Source: Streptomyces antioxidans (GTDB lineage Bacteria; Actinomycetota; Actinomycetes; Streptomycetales; Streptomycetaceae). Taken from it: a stretch of 64,000 bases of DNA. The stretch's first letter is position 1, and each line of letters starts with the position of its first letter. The DNA lies in the NCBI RefSeq assembly GCF_000968685.2, contig NZ_LAKD02000101.1:62001-126000 (forward strand), given 5' to 3'. The notes under the pieces are model-generated. The model was not told the origin of the DNA and did no database searches. It saw nothing but the letters and a program-made list of their open reading frames with translations. Positions 41,945 to 50,821 of this stretch are shown here, piece by piece. The position numbers and the translations under genes were made by a program.

Positions 41945-42993
41945 TGCCCACCGCATCCGAGATGACCACCGCGAACACCTCGGCCGAGCACCACAAGAAC
42001 CTGCTCGACCCCGGCTTCGAACTCACCCTGCGGCCGATGCGGTACCCGCAGTTCTACGACCGCTACCGCGACGCGATCAAGAACACCTGGACCGTGGAGG
42101 AGGTCGACCTCCACTCCGACGTCGCCGACCTCGCCAAGCTCTCCCCCGGTGAGCAGCACCTGATCGGCCGCCTGGTCGCCTTCTTCGCGACCGGCGACTC
42201 GATCGTGGCCAACAACCTGGTGCTGACGCTCTACAAGCACATCAACTCCCCCGAAGCGCGGCTGTACCTGTCGCGGCAGCTCTTCGAGGAGGCGGTGCAC
42301 GTCCAGTTCTATCTGACGCTGCTGGACACCTACCTCCCCGACCCGGACGACCGCGCCGCGGCCTTCGCCGCCGTCGAGAACATCCCGTCCATCCGGGAGA
42401 AGGCGGAGTTCTGCTTCCGCTGGATGGATTCGGTGGAGAAGATCGAGCGGCTGGAGACCAAGGCGGACCGCCGCCGCTTCCTGCTCAACCTGATCTGCTT
42501 CGCGGCCTGCATCGAGGGGCTGTTCTTCTACGGCGCCTTCGCCTATGTGTACTGGCTCCGCTCGCGCGGGCTGCTGCACGGCCTGGCGACCGGCACCAAC
42601 TGGGTGTTCCGCGATGAGTCGATGCACATGGAGTTCGCCTTCTCGGTCGTGGACACCGTCCGCGAGGAGGAGCCGGACCTCTTCGACGACGGGCTCCAGC
42701 GTCAGGTCACCGACATGCTGAAGGAGGCCGTCGAGGCGGAGCTCCAGTTCGCCCGCGATCTGTGCGGGGACGGGCTGCCGGGCATGAACACCGCGTCGAT
42801 GCAGGAGTATCTGCAGTGCGTGGCCGACCAGCGCCTGCAGCGGCTCGGCTTCGCGCCGGTCTTCGGCTCGGAGAACCCGTTCTCCTTCATGGAGCTGCAG
42901 AACGTCCAGGAACTGACCAACTTCTTCGAGCGGCGCGCCTCCGCGTATCAGGTGGCGGTGGAGGGGTCGGTCGCGTTCGACGACGACTTCTGA
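41944..42993 (+). CDS. nrdB: Class Ia ribonucleotide reductase small subunit NrdB
   Basis: A 349-residue di-iron tyrosyl-radical subunit. Glu116, His119 and Tyr123 in FEEAVHVQFYLTLLDTY match the E-x-x-H-x-x-x-Y radical site, and RDESMHMEFAFSVV supplies later iron ligands. It forms the holoenzyme with NrdA and feeds the radical along the C-terminal tail (VAFDDDF). The operon ends in a 16-bp-stem terminator; no nrdS-like AraC gene follows, unlike the nrdABS arrangement described for S. coelicolor. Confidence 0.95.
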   Translation: MPTASEMTTANTSAEHHKNLLDPGFELTLRPMRYPQFYDRYRDAIKNTWTVEEVDLHSDVADLAKLSPGEQHLIGRLVAFFATGDSIVANNLVLTLYKHINSPEARLYLSRQLFEEAVHVQFYLTLLDTYLPDPDDRAAAFAAVENIPSIREKAEFCFRWMDSVEKIERLETKADRRRFLLNLICFAACIEGLFFYGAFAYVYWLRSRGLLHGLATGTNWVFRDESMHMEFAFSVVDTVREEEPDLFDDGLQRQVTDMLKEAVEAELQFARDLCGDGLPGMNTASMQEYLQCVADQRLQRLGFAPVFGSENPFSFMELQNVQELTNFFERRASAYQVAVEGSVAFDDDF

Positions 42994-43035
42994 CGCCAAG
43001 AGGGCCGGACCCTTGGGGCCCGGCCCTCTTGGCGT
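42993..43035. terminator. Strong terminator after nrdB
   Basis: ACGCCAAGAGGGCCGG and its exact complement (16 bp) with an 11-base loop, starting at the last base of the nrdB stop and ending ten bases before the convergent deformylase stop; likely works in both directions. Confidence 0.9.
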
Positions 43036-43044
43036 ACCGCACAC

Positions 43045-43674
43045 TCACTCGTTGGGCACCGTCTCATAGCGGGCGGTGCCCTCGGCCATCTGCTTCAGCA
43101 CGTCCTTACGGTCGCGCTTGGAGAGCCGGTCGATGTAGAGGTAGCCATAGAGGTGGTCGGTCTCGTGCTGGAGGCAGCGCGCGAAGTAGCCGGTGCCGCG
43201 CACCGCGATCGGCTCACCGTCGAGGTCCTGCCCGCGCACCACCGCGTAGTCGGGGCGGGCCAGCTCCGCGTAGGCCGTGGGGACCGACAGACAGCCCTCG
43301 TTGGAGTCGTCCAGCACCCGGCGGTCGGCGGGCAGCTCCTCCAGCACCGGGTTGCACACCACGCCCACATGGCGAACGCCCTCGTCGTCCATGCAGTCGT
43401 AGACGAAGACCTTAAGGTCGACACCGATCTGGTTGGCGGCCAGGCCCACGCCCTCCGCCGCCCGCTGGCTGGCGAACATGTCGTCGACGAGCCGTGCCAG
43501 CTCGCCGTCGAACACGGTCACGTCCCGGCACTCCTTGTGCAGGACCGGGTTGCCGTACACGGTGATCGGGCGGGCGGTGCCGCGCTCGCGGAAGGCCCGC
43601 TCGCGCTCCTCGCAGTCCTCCGTGTCCACGATGAACTCGTCGTCCACCCGCTGCTTCGTCCCTTGCTGCGACAT
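43045..43674 (-). CDS. def: Peptide deformylase
   Basis: Removes the N-formyl group from new proteins. 209 residues with the three deformylase motifs: GVGLAANQIG, EGCLSVP (metal Cys) and QHETDHLYG (metal His pair). An N-terminal extension of about 25 acidic residues precedes the core. ATG 43674 is chosen; a TTG at 43698 with overlapping AAGGAAGG is the alternative. One of several deformylases usual in streptomycetes. Confidence 0.93.
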   Translation of the reverse strand: MSQQGTKQRVDDEFIVDTEDCEERERAFRERGTARPITVYGNPVLHKECRDVTVFDGELARLVDDMFASQRAAEGVGLAANQIGVDLKVFVYDCMDDEGVRHVGVVCNPVLEELPADRRVLDDSNEGCLSVPTAYAELARPDYAVVRGQDLDGEPIAVRGTGYFARCLQHETDHLYGYLYIDRLSKRDRKDVLKQMAEGTARYETVPNE

Positions 43675-43894
43675 CGTCCGCCGTATGCCTTCCTTCAACC
43701 GTGATGCGTCGCCCTACAGACTACGGGCACCGCGGAACGGGCCGCCGCGCGCCTACGCACCGTGACCGCACCTGCGGCCGCGTCGCAGGGACTCCGCCCC
43801 CCCGCACGAGCGGACTGATCGCGGTCGCTCGCCAGCGCGGCGGGTAACCGGGCAGATGACCGGCGTACACCCGCAGCTCCCAGCCGGGGTCCAA

Positions 43895-44066
43895 AGCGAA
43901 GCCCCAGAGGGGGCCTGGGGCGAAGCCCCGGCGGGGTCTGGGGCGAAGCCCCGGCGGGGTCTGGGGCGAAGCCCCGGCGGGGTCTGGGGCGAAGCCCCGG
44001 CGGGGTCTGGGGCGAAGCCCCAGTTTCGGGAAGGGGCGGGGTGGGGAACAGCCCGCCGCAGGCGCC
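43895..44066. repeat. 23-bp minisatellite within a dispersed intergenic element
   Basis: The unit CTGGGGCGAAGCCCCGGCGGGGT (written here in two parts: CTGGGGCGAAGCCCC, GGCGGGGT) repeats at exact 23-base steps, with CGAAG at 43921, 43944, 43967, 43990 and 44013, and a diverged copy near 43897. Each unit contains the palindrome GGGGCGAAGCCCC. The array runs into the shared core TTTCGGGAAGGGGCGGGG and AGCCCGCCGCAGGCG. The rest of 43675-44090 holds the deformylase promoter and no gene. Confidence 0.88.
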
Positions 44067-44090
44067 GCCGTCCCGCCAGCCGCCAGGCGG

Positions 44091-45077
44091 TCAGCAGACC
44101 TCTTCCAGGTCCCGCCACTCACGCGTGTCCGGGCTGTCCGCCACCCACCCGTCCAACAACCCCCGCACCAGCCCGCCCGGCGCCGCGATCCCGCATTCAC
44201 GCTCGGGCACCCACAGCGACCCAGAGCCCGCCATACGGTGACCCAGCGGCCCAGGGTGGCCCGGTTCGCTGTGGTCGTGGGGGTCCAGATGCTCCCCCTC
44301 GCCCTCATCACTGGGCATCCGGCTCTCCGAGCAGGAACGACACAGCAGCCGCACCGACGACGACCAGTCCTCGGCCGCGAACCCCGCGTCCGCCGCAAGC
44401 CGCTCCAGCGCGTCCCGGTCGGCCTCGGTGGCCGCCTCCAGCAGCACCACCCAGGTCGGTACGGGGGACGGCGCCCACAGCTCGATCTCGTCGAAGACCG
44501 GGTACGCGGGACCCGCGGAGGTCACCCGCTCGCCGTGCGGCACGCCGTCGTGCAGCACCACTTCGCCCCAGCGCCGCCCGGACGACGGCAGCGGGATGGA
44601 CAGCACCTCGATCCGGGCCGGGTCCAGCCGACGGCCCCAGACGACCTCGGCCTCGCCCTCCGGCGACAGCCGCACCGCCGCACTGCCCAGCTCCATCCCG
44701 AGCGGCTCACCGGACGCGGACGCCTCCCCGGGCACCTTCAGCCCGTACGCCTGCCAGGCGCGGCGGGCCAGCGGCCAGTCCTGGAGCGCGGTGGCCGCGA
44801 TCCCCACGTTCCACCAGTCCGGGGCGCCCGTCTCGCGGTCCAGCAGCGCGACCGCCCGCAGCCCCGCGGCGCGCGCCTGCTCCCAGTCGTGCCGGAACTT
44901 GTGCAGCAGCGCCAGGTTGAACCAGGACTCCGACAGCCACGGCTCCAGGTCGGCGGCGCGGGTCAGCAGCGCGCCCGCGTCCTCGTACCGGCCATCGCCG
45001 ATGAGCGTGAACGCACGGTCCGTGGCCTGCCGCCATGAGGCGGACGGCCGGTGCCGTACCTTGCCGAAGATCTTCAC
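44091..45077 (-). CDS. TPR-containing protein
   Basis: A 328-residue soluble protein. Residues about 20-120 hold tetratricopeptide-like repeats (AFTLIGDGRYEDAGALLTRAADLEPW, ESWFNLALLHKFRHDWEQARAAGLRAV). The rest is a domain of unknown type with several Cys and a His/Asp/Glu-rich loop (RMPSDEGEGEHLDPHDHSEP) that might bind metal. GTG 45077 is preceded by GGCGGGA. It sits next to the deformylase gene in other streptomycetes, from memory. Role unknown; presumably protein-protein binding. The gap 45078-45372 has no visible gene. Confidence 0.8.
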   Translation of the reverse strand: MKIFGKVRHRPSASWRQATDRAFTLIGDGRYEDAGALLTRAADLEPWLSESWFNLALLHKFRHDWEQARAAGLRAVALLDRETGAPDWWNVGIAATALQDWPLARRAWQAYGLKVPGEASASGEPLGMELGSAAVRLSPEGEAEVVWGRRLDPARIEVLSIPLPSSGRRWGEVVLHDGVPHGERVTSAGPAYPVFDEIELWAPSPVPTWVVLLEAATEADRDALERLAADAGFAAEDWSSSVRLLCRSCSESRMPSDEGEGEHLDPHDHSEPGHPGPLGHRMAGSGSLWVPERECGIAAPGGLVRGLLDGWVADSPDTREWRDLEEVC

Positions 45078-45372
45078 GATTCCCGCCTGCCGGTATCGAA
45101 GTCGTCCCGTACCAGATGCCTCCGCGGACGGCGTCGCCCTCCCTCGAAGACAACCTGCCACACATTCGCGGACATCTCAGCCCGACCCCTCACGCTGCGG
45201 CCGGGATGCGACACCCACCACACCTCCTTGCCACCGGCCATCTGGCCTGGCTCCCCTCTCCTCGCATCCAACCATGCCCCTCGGGAGCCCCGCTCATTAC
45301 CGGCGAGTTCTCAGTTCTCACCGGAGGCGGCCGTAGACCCCGTTCTCACGGCGCGTGGCCGTGAACCCCTTC

Positions 45373-47079
45373 TCACCGCGGGCGGCCGTAAACCCCGCGC
45401 GACAGCACCGTGGCCAGCGCCTCGACCACGACCGGGTCGAAGTCGCGCGCCGTGGCCAGCCGCAGCCGCTCCAGGGCGCGCAGCGCCGCCGCCCCGGCCG
45501 CCGCTCCCCCGGCCGCGGGCCCGCTCACCAGTTCGGTGTACGCGTTCACCGCGCGCACGATACGCGCGGCGAGCGGCTGCTCGCGGTACGGGTCGGCCTG
45601 GCGCTCCACGACCAGCGCCACCTCGGCGGGTACCCCGGTCTGGCGCACCACAGCACCGCCGAGCAGCGCGATTTTGCGCTGCTCGGCGGCGGGCAGCGGC
45701 TCGGTGGCCCCGGCGGGCACCGGGTCCACCAGCGACAGCTGGCCGATGTCGTGCATCAGCGCCGCGTACTCCAGCACGGTCAGCCGGGGCTCGGAGAGGC
45801 CCAGCTCCCGCCCCACCGCCCGGCTGAGCCCGGCCACCTCGCGGGCGTGGCCCGTCGGGGTGTACCCGGCTATCTCGGTCGAGCGGGCCAGGGAGGCGAT
45901 GGTCTGGCGGTAGGTGGCCCGTATCCCGGCGTAGCGGCGGTAGGAGTACTGGATCAGCAGCAGCGGCACCGCCAGCACCGGCACCGGCCACAGCCCGGCC
46001 ACGGCCACGGTGAGCGCCATGACGGCCGCCGTCGCGCACACCGCCGCCCCGACCCCGGGCAGCGACCGCAGCTCGTCCCGGAGCAGCGGCCCGTAAGGCC
46101 AGCCGGTACGGGCGCGGGCGAGGGCGGCGGCGAGAACGGCGTCGCACAGGGCGGTCAGGGCCAGCAGGACGAGCAAATAGCCGACGAGGGACGGCCCATG
46201 GCCGAGCCAATCGGCCAATCGGCCAGTGCGGTGCAGCGGTTGGAAGCAGACGGCGGCGAACGCGGCGGTCAGCACCCGGCGGGCGGTGTGGCCGGGGTCG
46301 ACCGGACAGCCGAACGCGAGCGGTGCCACCAGCCCGGCGAGCGACGCGGCCACGACGACGGCGACCGCCTGGAGGACGCCGTGGCTGGCGGGCTCCCCGC
46401 CGAGCCGCCCGAGCAGGGCGTATCCGAGGGCCCCGGCGGCGGCGAGGGGCGCGGGCTCACCGCGCGGATCGGGCACTCCCCCGCCACCGCCCGGCAGCGC
46501 GGGCGGCGCCTCGACGCACCGGATCGCCTCCCCCACGGCGATGAGCGCCCCGAAGGCCAGCGCCGCCTGGGCCTGCCGCACCCCATGCCACTCGGTCCAC
46601 ACCAGCGCCACCACGGCGAGCGCCCCGGCCGCGCCATACACGGCGACGACCGTAAGGCCGCCATAACGCCCCCGGGATATGCGCCCCCGCCCCTCCTCAC
46701 GGACGGCGGCGATCTCGGCTCGCTGGCGCCGGTCGCGATGGAGAGCACGGGCATGCCGCTCGGCGAGCCGGGCGAGAGCGTACGGGGTGCGGTGGCCGCC
46801 CCCACCCGAGGCGGAACGGATCGCCCTCCCGGGCCACCGAGCCGCACCCTCATCCCGCTCCCGCGCCCCGCCGGGACGCCCCGGGGCCCCGCCCCCGCCC
46901 GGGGCGCCCGGGGCACCCCCGACCCCCACATCGGCCGGCCCGGGACCGGGGTGGGCCGGGGGGACCGGTCCGGCTCTGTCTGGGGTGGCCGGGGCGTCCC
47001 CGGACTCGTCGTCGGCCGGGCCGGAGGCCTGGGGGGAATCGTTCGTGCCGGGTGGGGTGGGGTGCTCTGCGGGGCTCAT
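45373..47079 (-). CDS. Membrane HD-domain protein, degenerate HD-GYP partner
   Basis: A 568-residue protein: a Pro/Gly-rich disordered start (about 100 residues), eight or so membrane helices (residues 130-385), then an HD domain (GHAREVAGLSRAVG, ALMHDIGQLSLVD). The GYP half is damaged: the expected HHERxDGxGYP is replaced by VVERQADPYREQPL, so phosphodiesterase activity is doubtful. ATG 47079 overlaps the stop of the intact HD-GYP gene (ATGA). It is probably a regulatory or dimerisation partner of that protein. In streptomycetes a pair of HD-GYP proteins (HdgA, HdgB) is known; this pair likely corresponds. Confidence 0.85.
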   Translation of the reverse strand: MSPAEHPTPPGTNDSPQASGPADDESGDAPATPDRAGPVPPAHPGPGPADVGVGGAPGAPGGGGAPGRPGGARERDEGAARWPGRAIRSASGGGGHRTPYALARLAERHARALHRDRRQRAEIAAVREEGRGRISRGRYGGLTVVAVYGAAGALAVVALVWTEWHGVRQAQAALAFGALIAVGEAIRCVEAPPALPGGGGGVPDPRGEPAPLAAAGALGYALLGRLGGEPASHGVLQAVAVVVAASLAGLVAPLAFGCPVDPGHTARRVLTAAFAAVCFQPLHRTGRLADWLGHGPSLVGYLLVLLALTALCDAVLAAALARARTGWPYGPLLRDELRSLPGVGAAVCATAAVMALTVAVAGLWPVPVLAVPLLLIQYSYRRYAGIRATYRQTIASLARSTEIAGYTPTGHAREVAGLSRAVGRELGLSEPRLTVLEYAALMHDIGQLSLVDPVPAGATEPLPAAEQRKIALLGGAVVRQTGVPAEVALVVERQADPYREQPLAARIVRAVNAYTELVSGPAAGGAAAGAAALRALERLRLATARDFDPVVVEALATVLSRGVYGRPR

Positions 47080-48509
47080 GGGGCACCGCCGGGGGTGCCC
47101 GCGCCGGGGGTGTCCAACGCGTCCGGGGCCCCCGCCCGTACCAGGGGCGGGACGAGGTCGGCTCCTGGCGGGACGTTTCCGCGCTCCTCAGGGGCGTCCG
47201 CGGTGACCGCCGCGTGCCAGCCGTGGCGGTCCAGGGCGCGGGTGAGGGCACGCACCATGCGGGGGTCGAACTGCGAGCCCGCGCACCGCCGCAGCTCCTC
47301 CACGGCCGTGGGCACCGGCCGGGCCCTGCTGTACGTACGCGTGGAGGTCATCGCGTCGAAGGCGTCCGCCACCGCGACCACCCGGGCGAACTCCGGGATC
47401 TGCGCCCCGGCGAGCCCGTACGGATAGCCGCTGCCGTCCAGCCGCTCATGGTGGTGGAGGATCGCGGCCCGCGCCTCGCCCAGGAAGCCGATCCCGCGCA
47501 CCATCTCGTCGCCGTACTCCGGGTGGAGCTCGATCACCCGGCGCTCATCAGGCGTCAGCGGACCGTTTTTGCGCAGCAGCCGGGTGGGCACGCCGAGCTT
47601 GCCGACGTCGTGGAGGATGCCCGCGATCCGCACCGCCTCCAGCCGGTCGCCGCTCATGCCCAGCTCGCGGGCGATCATCGCGGAGGCGCGGCCGACGCGC
47701 TCGCTGTGACCACGGGTGTAGCGGTCCTTGATGTCGACCGCCTGGACCAGGGCCCGGATGGTGGCCTGGTGGGCGGCGCTCTCGCGGCGGTAGAGCACGA
47801 AGCCGCAGGCGCAGACGTACATCGGCAACAGCACCAGCAGGGCCGCCGCCGGTCCGTAAGGGCTGCGCCACAGCACCGCCATGGCCAGCCCGGCGGGCCC
47901 GTGCACCAGGTACGGGGCGAGGGAGCCGGGCAGCCGCCCCCACCAGGCGGCGCGCGGGGACTGCCGGTCGGCGGTGACCAGCACCCCGCCCTCCAGGGCG
48001 GTGGCGGTCAGGCCCAGGACGAGCGCGGCGGCCACGGCGGCCGCCAGGGCGTACGGAAAGCCGGGCGCACCGGTTGCACCGGACGGCGCCTGCCCAGCGG
48101 GGGCCTGGGCGGCGTCGCCGAGGGCCCAGAGCGCGCCGAGGGCCCCGGGGCCGTCCAGGGCCGCGAAGGCGCACGAGGCGGCCCAGACGGCCAGCGAGAG
48201 CCGCGCGGCCCGCCAGGCCCGCCGCGTCCCGGCCGGTGGCCGCTCGACGCGGGCGAGCAGCGCACCGGGCACGGCGACCAGCGCCGCGGCGGCGGGCGGC
48301 AGCAGAAAAGCCCCGGCCAGAAGGACGGGGCTGCACCATTCGGGCCAGCGGCCGCGGACCCTGGAGCCCACCGCGTGAACCGCCGCGAGCAGGGCGGTCG
48401 TGGCCCAGGGGACGGCCGCTCCGGGCCGTACGGCCGGGGCGGCGCAGTACGCCCCGGCGAGCACGGCGCACAGCACATAGGCGCGCGCCCCGTGGGGAAG
48501 TGCCCGCAC
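47076..48509 (-). CDS. Membrane HD-GYP protein, putative c-di-GMP phosphodiesterase
   Basis: A 477-residue protein with about eight membrane helices (residues 1-260) and a complete HD-GYP domain: RGHSERVGRASAMIARELG, GILHDVGKLGVP, ELHPEYGDEMVRGI, and HHHERLDGSGYPYGL. It should hydrolyse cyclic di-GMP, the nucleotide that controls BldD and sporulation. GTG 48509 is chosen because GGGGAGGAGG lies five bases upstream; ATG 48530 is an in-frame alternative. A BldD-type box lies about 130 bases upstream. Residues 140-160 hold a Gly/Ala/Pro loop. Confidence 0.88.
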   Translation of the reverse strand: MRALPHGARAYVLCAVLAGAYCAAPAVRPGAAVPWATTALLAAVHAVGSRVRGRWPEWCSPVLLAGAFLLPPAAAALVAVPGALLARVERPPAGTRRAWRAARLSLAVWAASCAFAALDGPGALGALWALGDAAQAPAGQAPSGATGAPGFPYALAAAVAAALVLGLTATALEGGVLVTADRQSPRAAWWGRLPGSLAPYLVHGPAGLAMAVLWRSPYGPAAALLVLLPMYVCACGFVLYRRESAAHQATIRALVQAVDIKDRYTRGHSERVGRASAMIARELGMSGDRLEAVRIAGILHDVGKLGVPTRLLRKNGPLTPDERRVIELHPEYGDEMVRGIGFLGEARAAILHHHERLDGSGYPYGLAGAQIPEFARVVAVADAFDAMTSTRTYSRARPVPTAVEELRRCAGSQFDPRMVRALTRALDRHGWHAAVTADAPEERGNVPPGADLVPPLVRAGAPDALDTPGAGTPGGAP

Positions 48510-48639
48510 GGTGTCCTCCTCCCCATCCATCCATGTCCATTGCGCCGCCCCTGTCGGGCGGGGCGGGTCAGGTGGTTGGGGAGCTTAGGGCGAGGCGGGG
48601 CGGATGGGATCGGAGGGACTGTCCGATTACACCCCTTCG

Positions 48640-48657
48640 AGTGATGATCTGATCACC
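48640..48657. promoter_or_regulatory. Candidate BldD box upstream of the HD-GYP operon
   Basis: AGTGA, eight bases, TCACC fits the AGTGA(n)mTCACC signature of BldD binding. The same bases form an imperfect inverted repeat (CTTCG-AGTGAT/ATCAC-CGAAG), so a hairpin after rsrA is the alternative reading. Confidence 0.5.
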
Positions 48658-48778
48658 GAAGGTGGGAATGAGAACGCGCCAACTCGATTCGCGTTCGACC
48701 GGGAGTCCACCGAGGCATTAGCCCGGCGGGGTCCGCGGGGGCCCGTGCCCCCGGGTCACTCCTGGGCGCGCCCCAGGG

Positions 48779-49108
48779 TCACTCCTGGGCGCTGCTCGGC
48801 GCGTTGCCCGGAGCGTTCGTCTCCGCCGTGATCTCGCGCTCCGGCACCGCCTGCCCGGAGCGGATCAGCTCGATCCGCCCCATGACCTTCGACCGGAGGT
48901 CGGCGGGCACGTCGTCATGGCCGCAGCACCGCTTGACCAGCTTCTTCACGGCCTTCTCCAGGCCGTACTTCTCCAGGCACGGGGAGCACTCGTCGAAGTG
49001 CACCTGGAACTTGGCGCAGTCGCCGTCCGGCATCTCGTGGTCGAGGAACTCGTAGAGGTGGTCGAGCACCTCGGAGCAGTCCGTCTCATGCGGCTCTCCG
49101 CAGCTCAT
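48779..49108 (-). CDS. rsrA: RsrA, zinc redox-sensing anti-sigma factor
   Basis: A 109-residue ZAS-family anti-sigma factor that holds SigR under reducing conditions and lets go when disulphide stress expels its zinc. All key residues sit at the positions known for the S. coelicolor protein: Cys3, Cys11, Cys31, His37, Cys41, Cys44, Cys61 and Cys62. ATG 49108 overlaps the sigR stop (ATGA), giving coupled synthesis. The C-terminal 30 residues are variable. Confidence 0.97.
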   Translation of the reverse strand: MSCGEPHETDCSEVLDHLYEFLDHEMPDGDCAKFQVHFDECSPCLEKYGLEKAVKKLVKRCCGHDDVPADLRSKVMGRIELIRSGQAVPEREITAETNAPGNAPSSAQE

Positions 49109-49959
49109 GAGTCCGCGCCTTTCCGATCGTGCGACTCGTCCCCCGTGCCGCCCGCTCCGGCCGGGACGAGTCCGCGGCCACGGGCGTAGTCCTCCAGCAG
49201 ACCGCGCAGCTGGCGGCGCCCACGGTGCAGCCGGGACATCACCGTACCGATGGGTGTACCCATGATGTCCGCGATCTCCTTGTAGGCAAAGCCCTCGACG
49301 TCCGCCAGATAGACCGCGATGCGGAACTCCTCGGGGATGGCCTGAAGGGCCTGCTTGACATCGGAGTCGGGCAGGTGGTCGAGGGCCTGCGACTCGGCGG
49401 AGCGCAGACCGGTCGACATATGCGACTCGGCGCGTGCGAGCTGCCAGTCCTCGATCTCCTCGGCCGCGCTGCGCTGGGGCTCCCGCTGCTTCTTGCGGTA
49501 CGAGTTGATGAAGGTGTTGGTCAGGATGCGGTACAGCCACGCCTTGAGGTTGGTGCCCTCGCGGAACTGGTGGAAGGACCCGTACGCCTTGGCGTAGGTC
49601 TCCTGCACGAGGTCCTCGGCGTCCGCCGGATTACGCGTCATCCGCAGCGCGGCCGAGTACATCTGGTCCAGGAAGGCAAGGGCGTCCCGCTCGAAGCGCG
49701 CGTTCCGCTCCGAGGACGACTCCTGCGACCGCTCGACCGGCTCTCCCTCGGTCACGCCGTCGGTACCTGCGTCGGTCCCAGTGACCTGACCCACCTCCTC
49801 CAGCTTCGTGTCGGGTCCGGATGTGGACCCGCTCGAATCGGAGAATAGACGACGATCCGGTGCGCCCGCCGCTCCAATCTTCACGGCCTGCGCCGCCTGC
49901 AGCTGAGACCAGTCCAGGTCAGCGGCCTGTGGACGGGCCGGGCAAGCAAGCGAACCCAT
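49105..49959 (-). CDS. sigR: SigR, thiol-oxidative-stress ECF sigma factor (long and short forms)
   Basis: ECF sigma factor of the disulphide-stress response. The frame from ATG 49959 gives 284 residues. GTG at codon 56 (49794) gives a 229-residue protein, which matches the well-studied short SigR. S. coelicolor makes an unstable longer form with 55 extra residues from the autoregulated promoter; the same 55-residue extension is present here. Region 2 is LDQMYSAALRMTRNPADAEDLVQETYAKAY, NLKAWLYRILTNTFIN; region 4 is EGFAYKEIADIMGTPIGTVMSRLHRGR. Transcribed with rsrA. Confidence 0.97.
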   Translation of the reverse strand: MGSLACPARPQAADLDWSQLQAAQAVKIGAAGAPDRRLFSDSSGSTSGPDTKLEEVGQVTGTDAGTDGVTEGEPVERSQESSSERNARFERDALAFLDQMYSAALRMTRNPADAEDLVQETYAKAYGSFHQFREGTNLKAWLYRILTNTFINSYRKKQREPQRSAAEEIEDWQLARAESHMSTGLRSAESQALDHLPDSDVKQALQAIPEEFRIAVYLADVEGFAYKEIADIMGTPIGTVMSRLHRGRRQLRGLLEDYARGRGLVPAGAGGTGDESHDRKGADS

Positions 49960-50029
49960 GCGGGGGACTCCCTTTCCTCGTATTCCGCGTATCAGTGCCT
50001 CTTACACGGTGAACACCGACAGCCCGTTC

Positions 50030-50056
50030 AACACGGATCCCTCCTGCCGCATTCCC
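50030..50056 (-). promoter_or_regulatory. SigR-dependent promoter of sigR-rsrA
   Basis: On the minus strand GGGAAT, 18 bases, GTT is an exact match to the sigma-R consensus. It lies 71 bases before the long-form sigR ATG, as sigRp2 does in S. coelicolor, so it gives positive autoregulation. Confidence 0.9.
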
Positions 50057-50085
50057 GCCCCGGGCCGGGCGGGGCGGGAATGCGG
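50047..50085 (-). terminator. Terminator of the SRAP-hydrolase operon, overlapping the sigR promoter
   Basis: CCGCATTCCCGCCCC and its complement make a perfect 15-bp stem with a 9-base loop, 32 bases beyond the hydrolase stop. The downstream arm contains the GGGAAT -35 element of the sigR promoter. Confidence 0.8.
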
Positions 50086-50116
50086 CGAGGTGGGGCCAGT
50101 GGCCAGCGGTCGGCGA

Positions 50117-50821
50117 TCAGCCCAGGGCGCGCGGCAGCCAGTCCCCGACGGCATCCGTGATCAGGGCAAGCGCCGCGGGCTCGTCGAGGTCCGCCGACTT
50201 CGGCAGCCCGAAGCCGTGATCGCCGTACGGAACCTCCACGAGCTCCATGGCCGCAGGCAGCTCCGGAAACTCCTCCGGTCTCCCGAACGGGTCCCGGCCG
50301 CCCTGGACGATCAGCGTCGGCACGCCCGTGGCCAGCAGCTCCCCGGCCCGGGACCGCTCCGGCTTGCCCGGCGCGTGCAGCGGGAACGACAGCGCCAGCA
50401 CGGCCTTCGCACCCAGCTCCTTCGCGGTCCGGCAGGCCACCCGCGCCCCCGCGCTGCGGCCGCCCGCCACGATCGGCAGTCCGGCCTTCTGCAGCACGGG
50501 CCATACGGCGCGCCATCCGGTGTCGAGGGTCGAGGGGGCGGGCGCGATCTTCTTGCCCGCCACCCGCCACGGCTGCTCGACCAGCGCGACGCTCACACCG
50601 AGCCCGGGGAGCACCCCGGCCAGCGCGCGCAGGTCCCGCGCCTCGATGCCCCCGCCCGCGCCGTGGCTGGCGGCGAGCAGGGCGTGGGCGCCGGGGGCGC
50701 GGTGCCAGGTGATCCGGGCGTCCCCGGCCGGGGTCGCCACCGTCTCGGTGGCCGCCCGGGGCGTCTCGGTTCCCTGAGGCGCGTCGGCCGCCCCAGATCC
50801 CTCCGTCTTCTTCGCGGCCAT
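50117..50821 (-). CDS. Alpha/beta hydrolase (dienelactone-hydrolase/KANL3-Tex30-like)
   Basis: A 234-residue hydrolase. The nucleophile elbow is AGGRSAGARVAC (Ser), the acid lies in LIVQGGRDPFGRPEEFP (Asp) and the His in VPYGDHGFGLP; an oxyanion segment ASHGAGGGIEARDL comes early. The first 30 residues are disordered. ATG 50821 overlaps the SRAP stop (TGATG), so it is co-translated with SRAP. Substrate unknown. Confidence 0.87.
   Translation of the reverse strand: MAAKKTEGSGAADAPQGTETPRAATETVATPAGDARITWHRAPGAHALLAASHGAGGGIEARDLRALAGVLPGLGVSVALVEQPWRVAGKKIAPAPSTLDTGWRAVWPVLQKAGLPIVAGGRSAGARVACRTAKELGAKAVLALSFPLHAPGKPERSRAGELLATGVPTLIVQGGRDPFGRPEEFPELPAAMELVEVPYGDHGFGLPKSADLDEPAALALITDAVGDWLPRALG

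Noticed and set aside
43898..44066. CRISPR array
   Set aside because: Regular 23-base units, but they are contiguous copies without unique spacers and no cas genes are present; it is a minisatellite.
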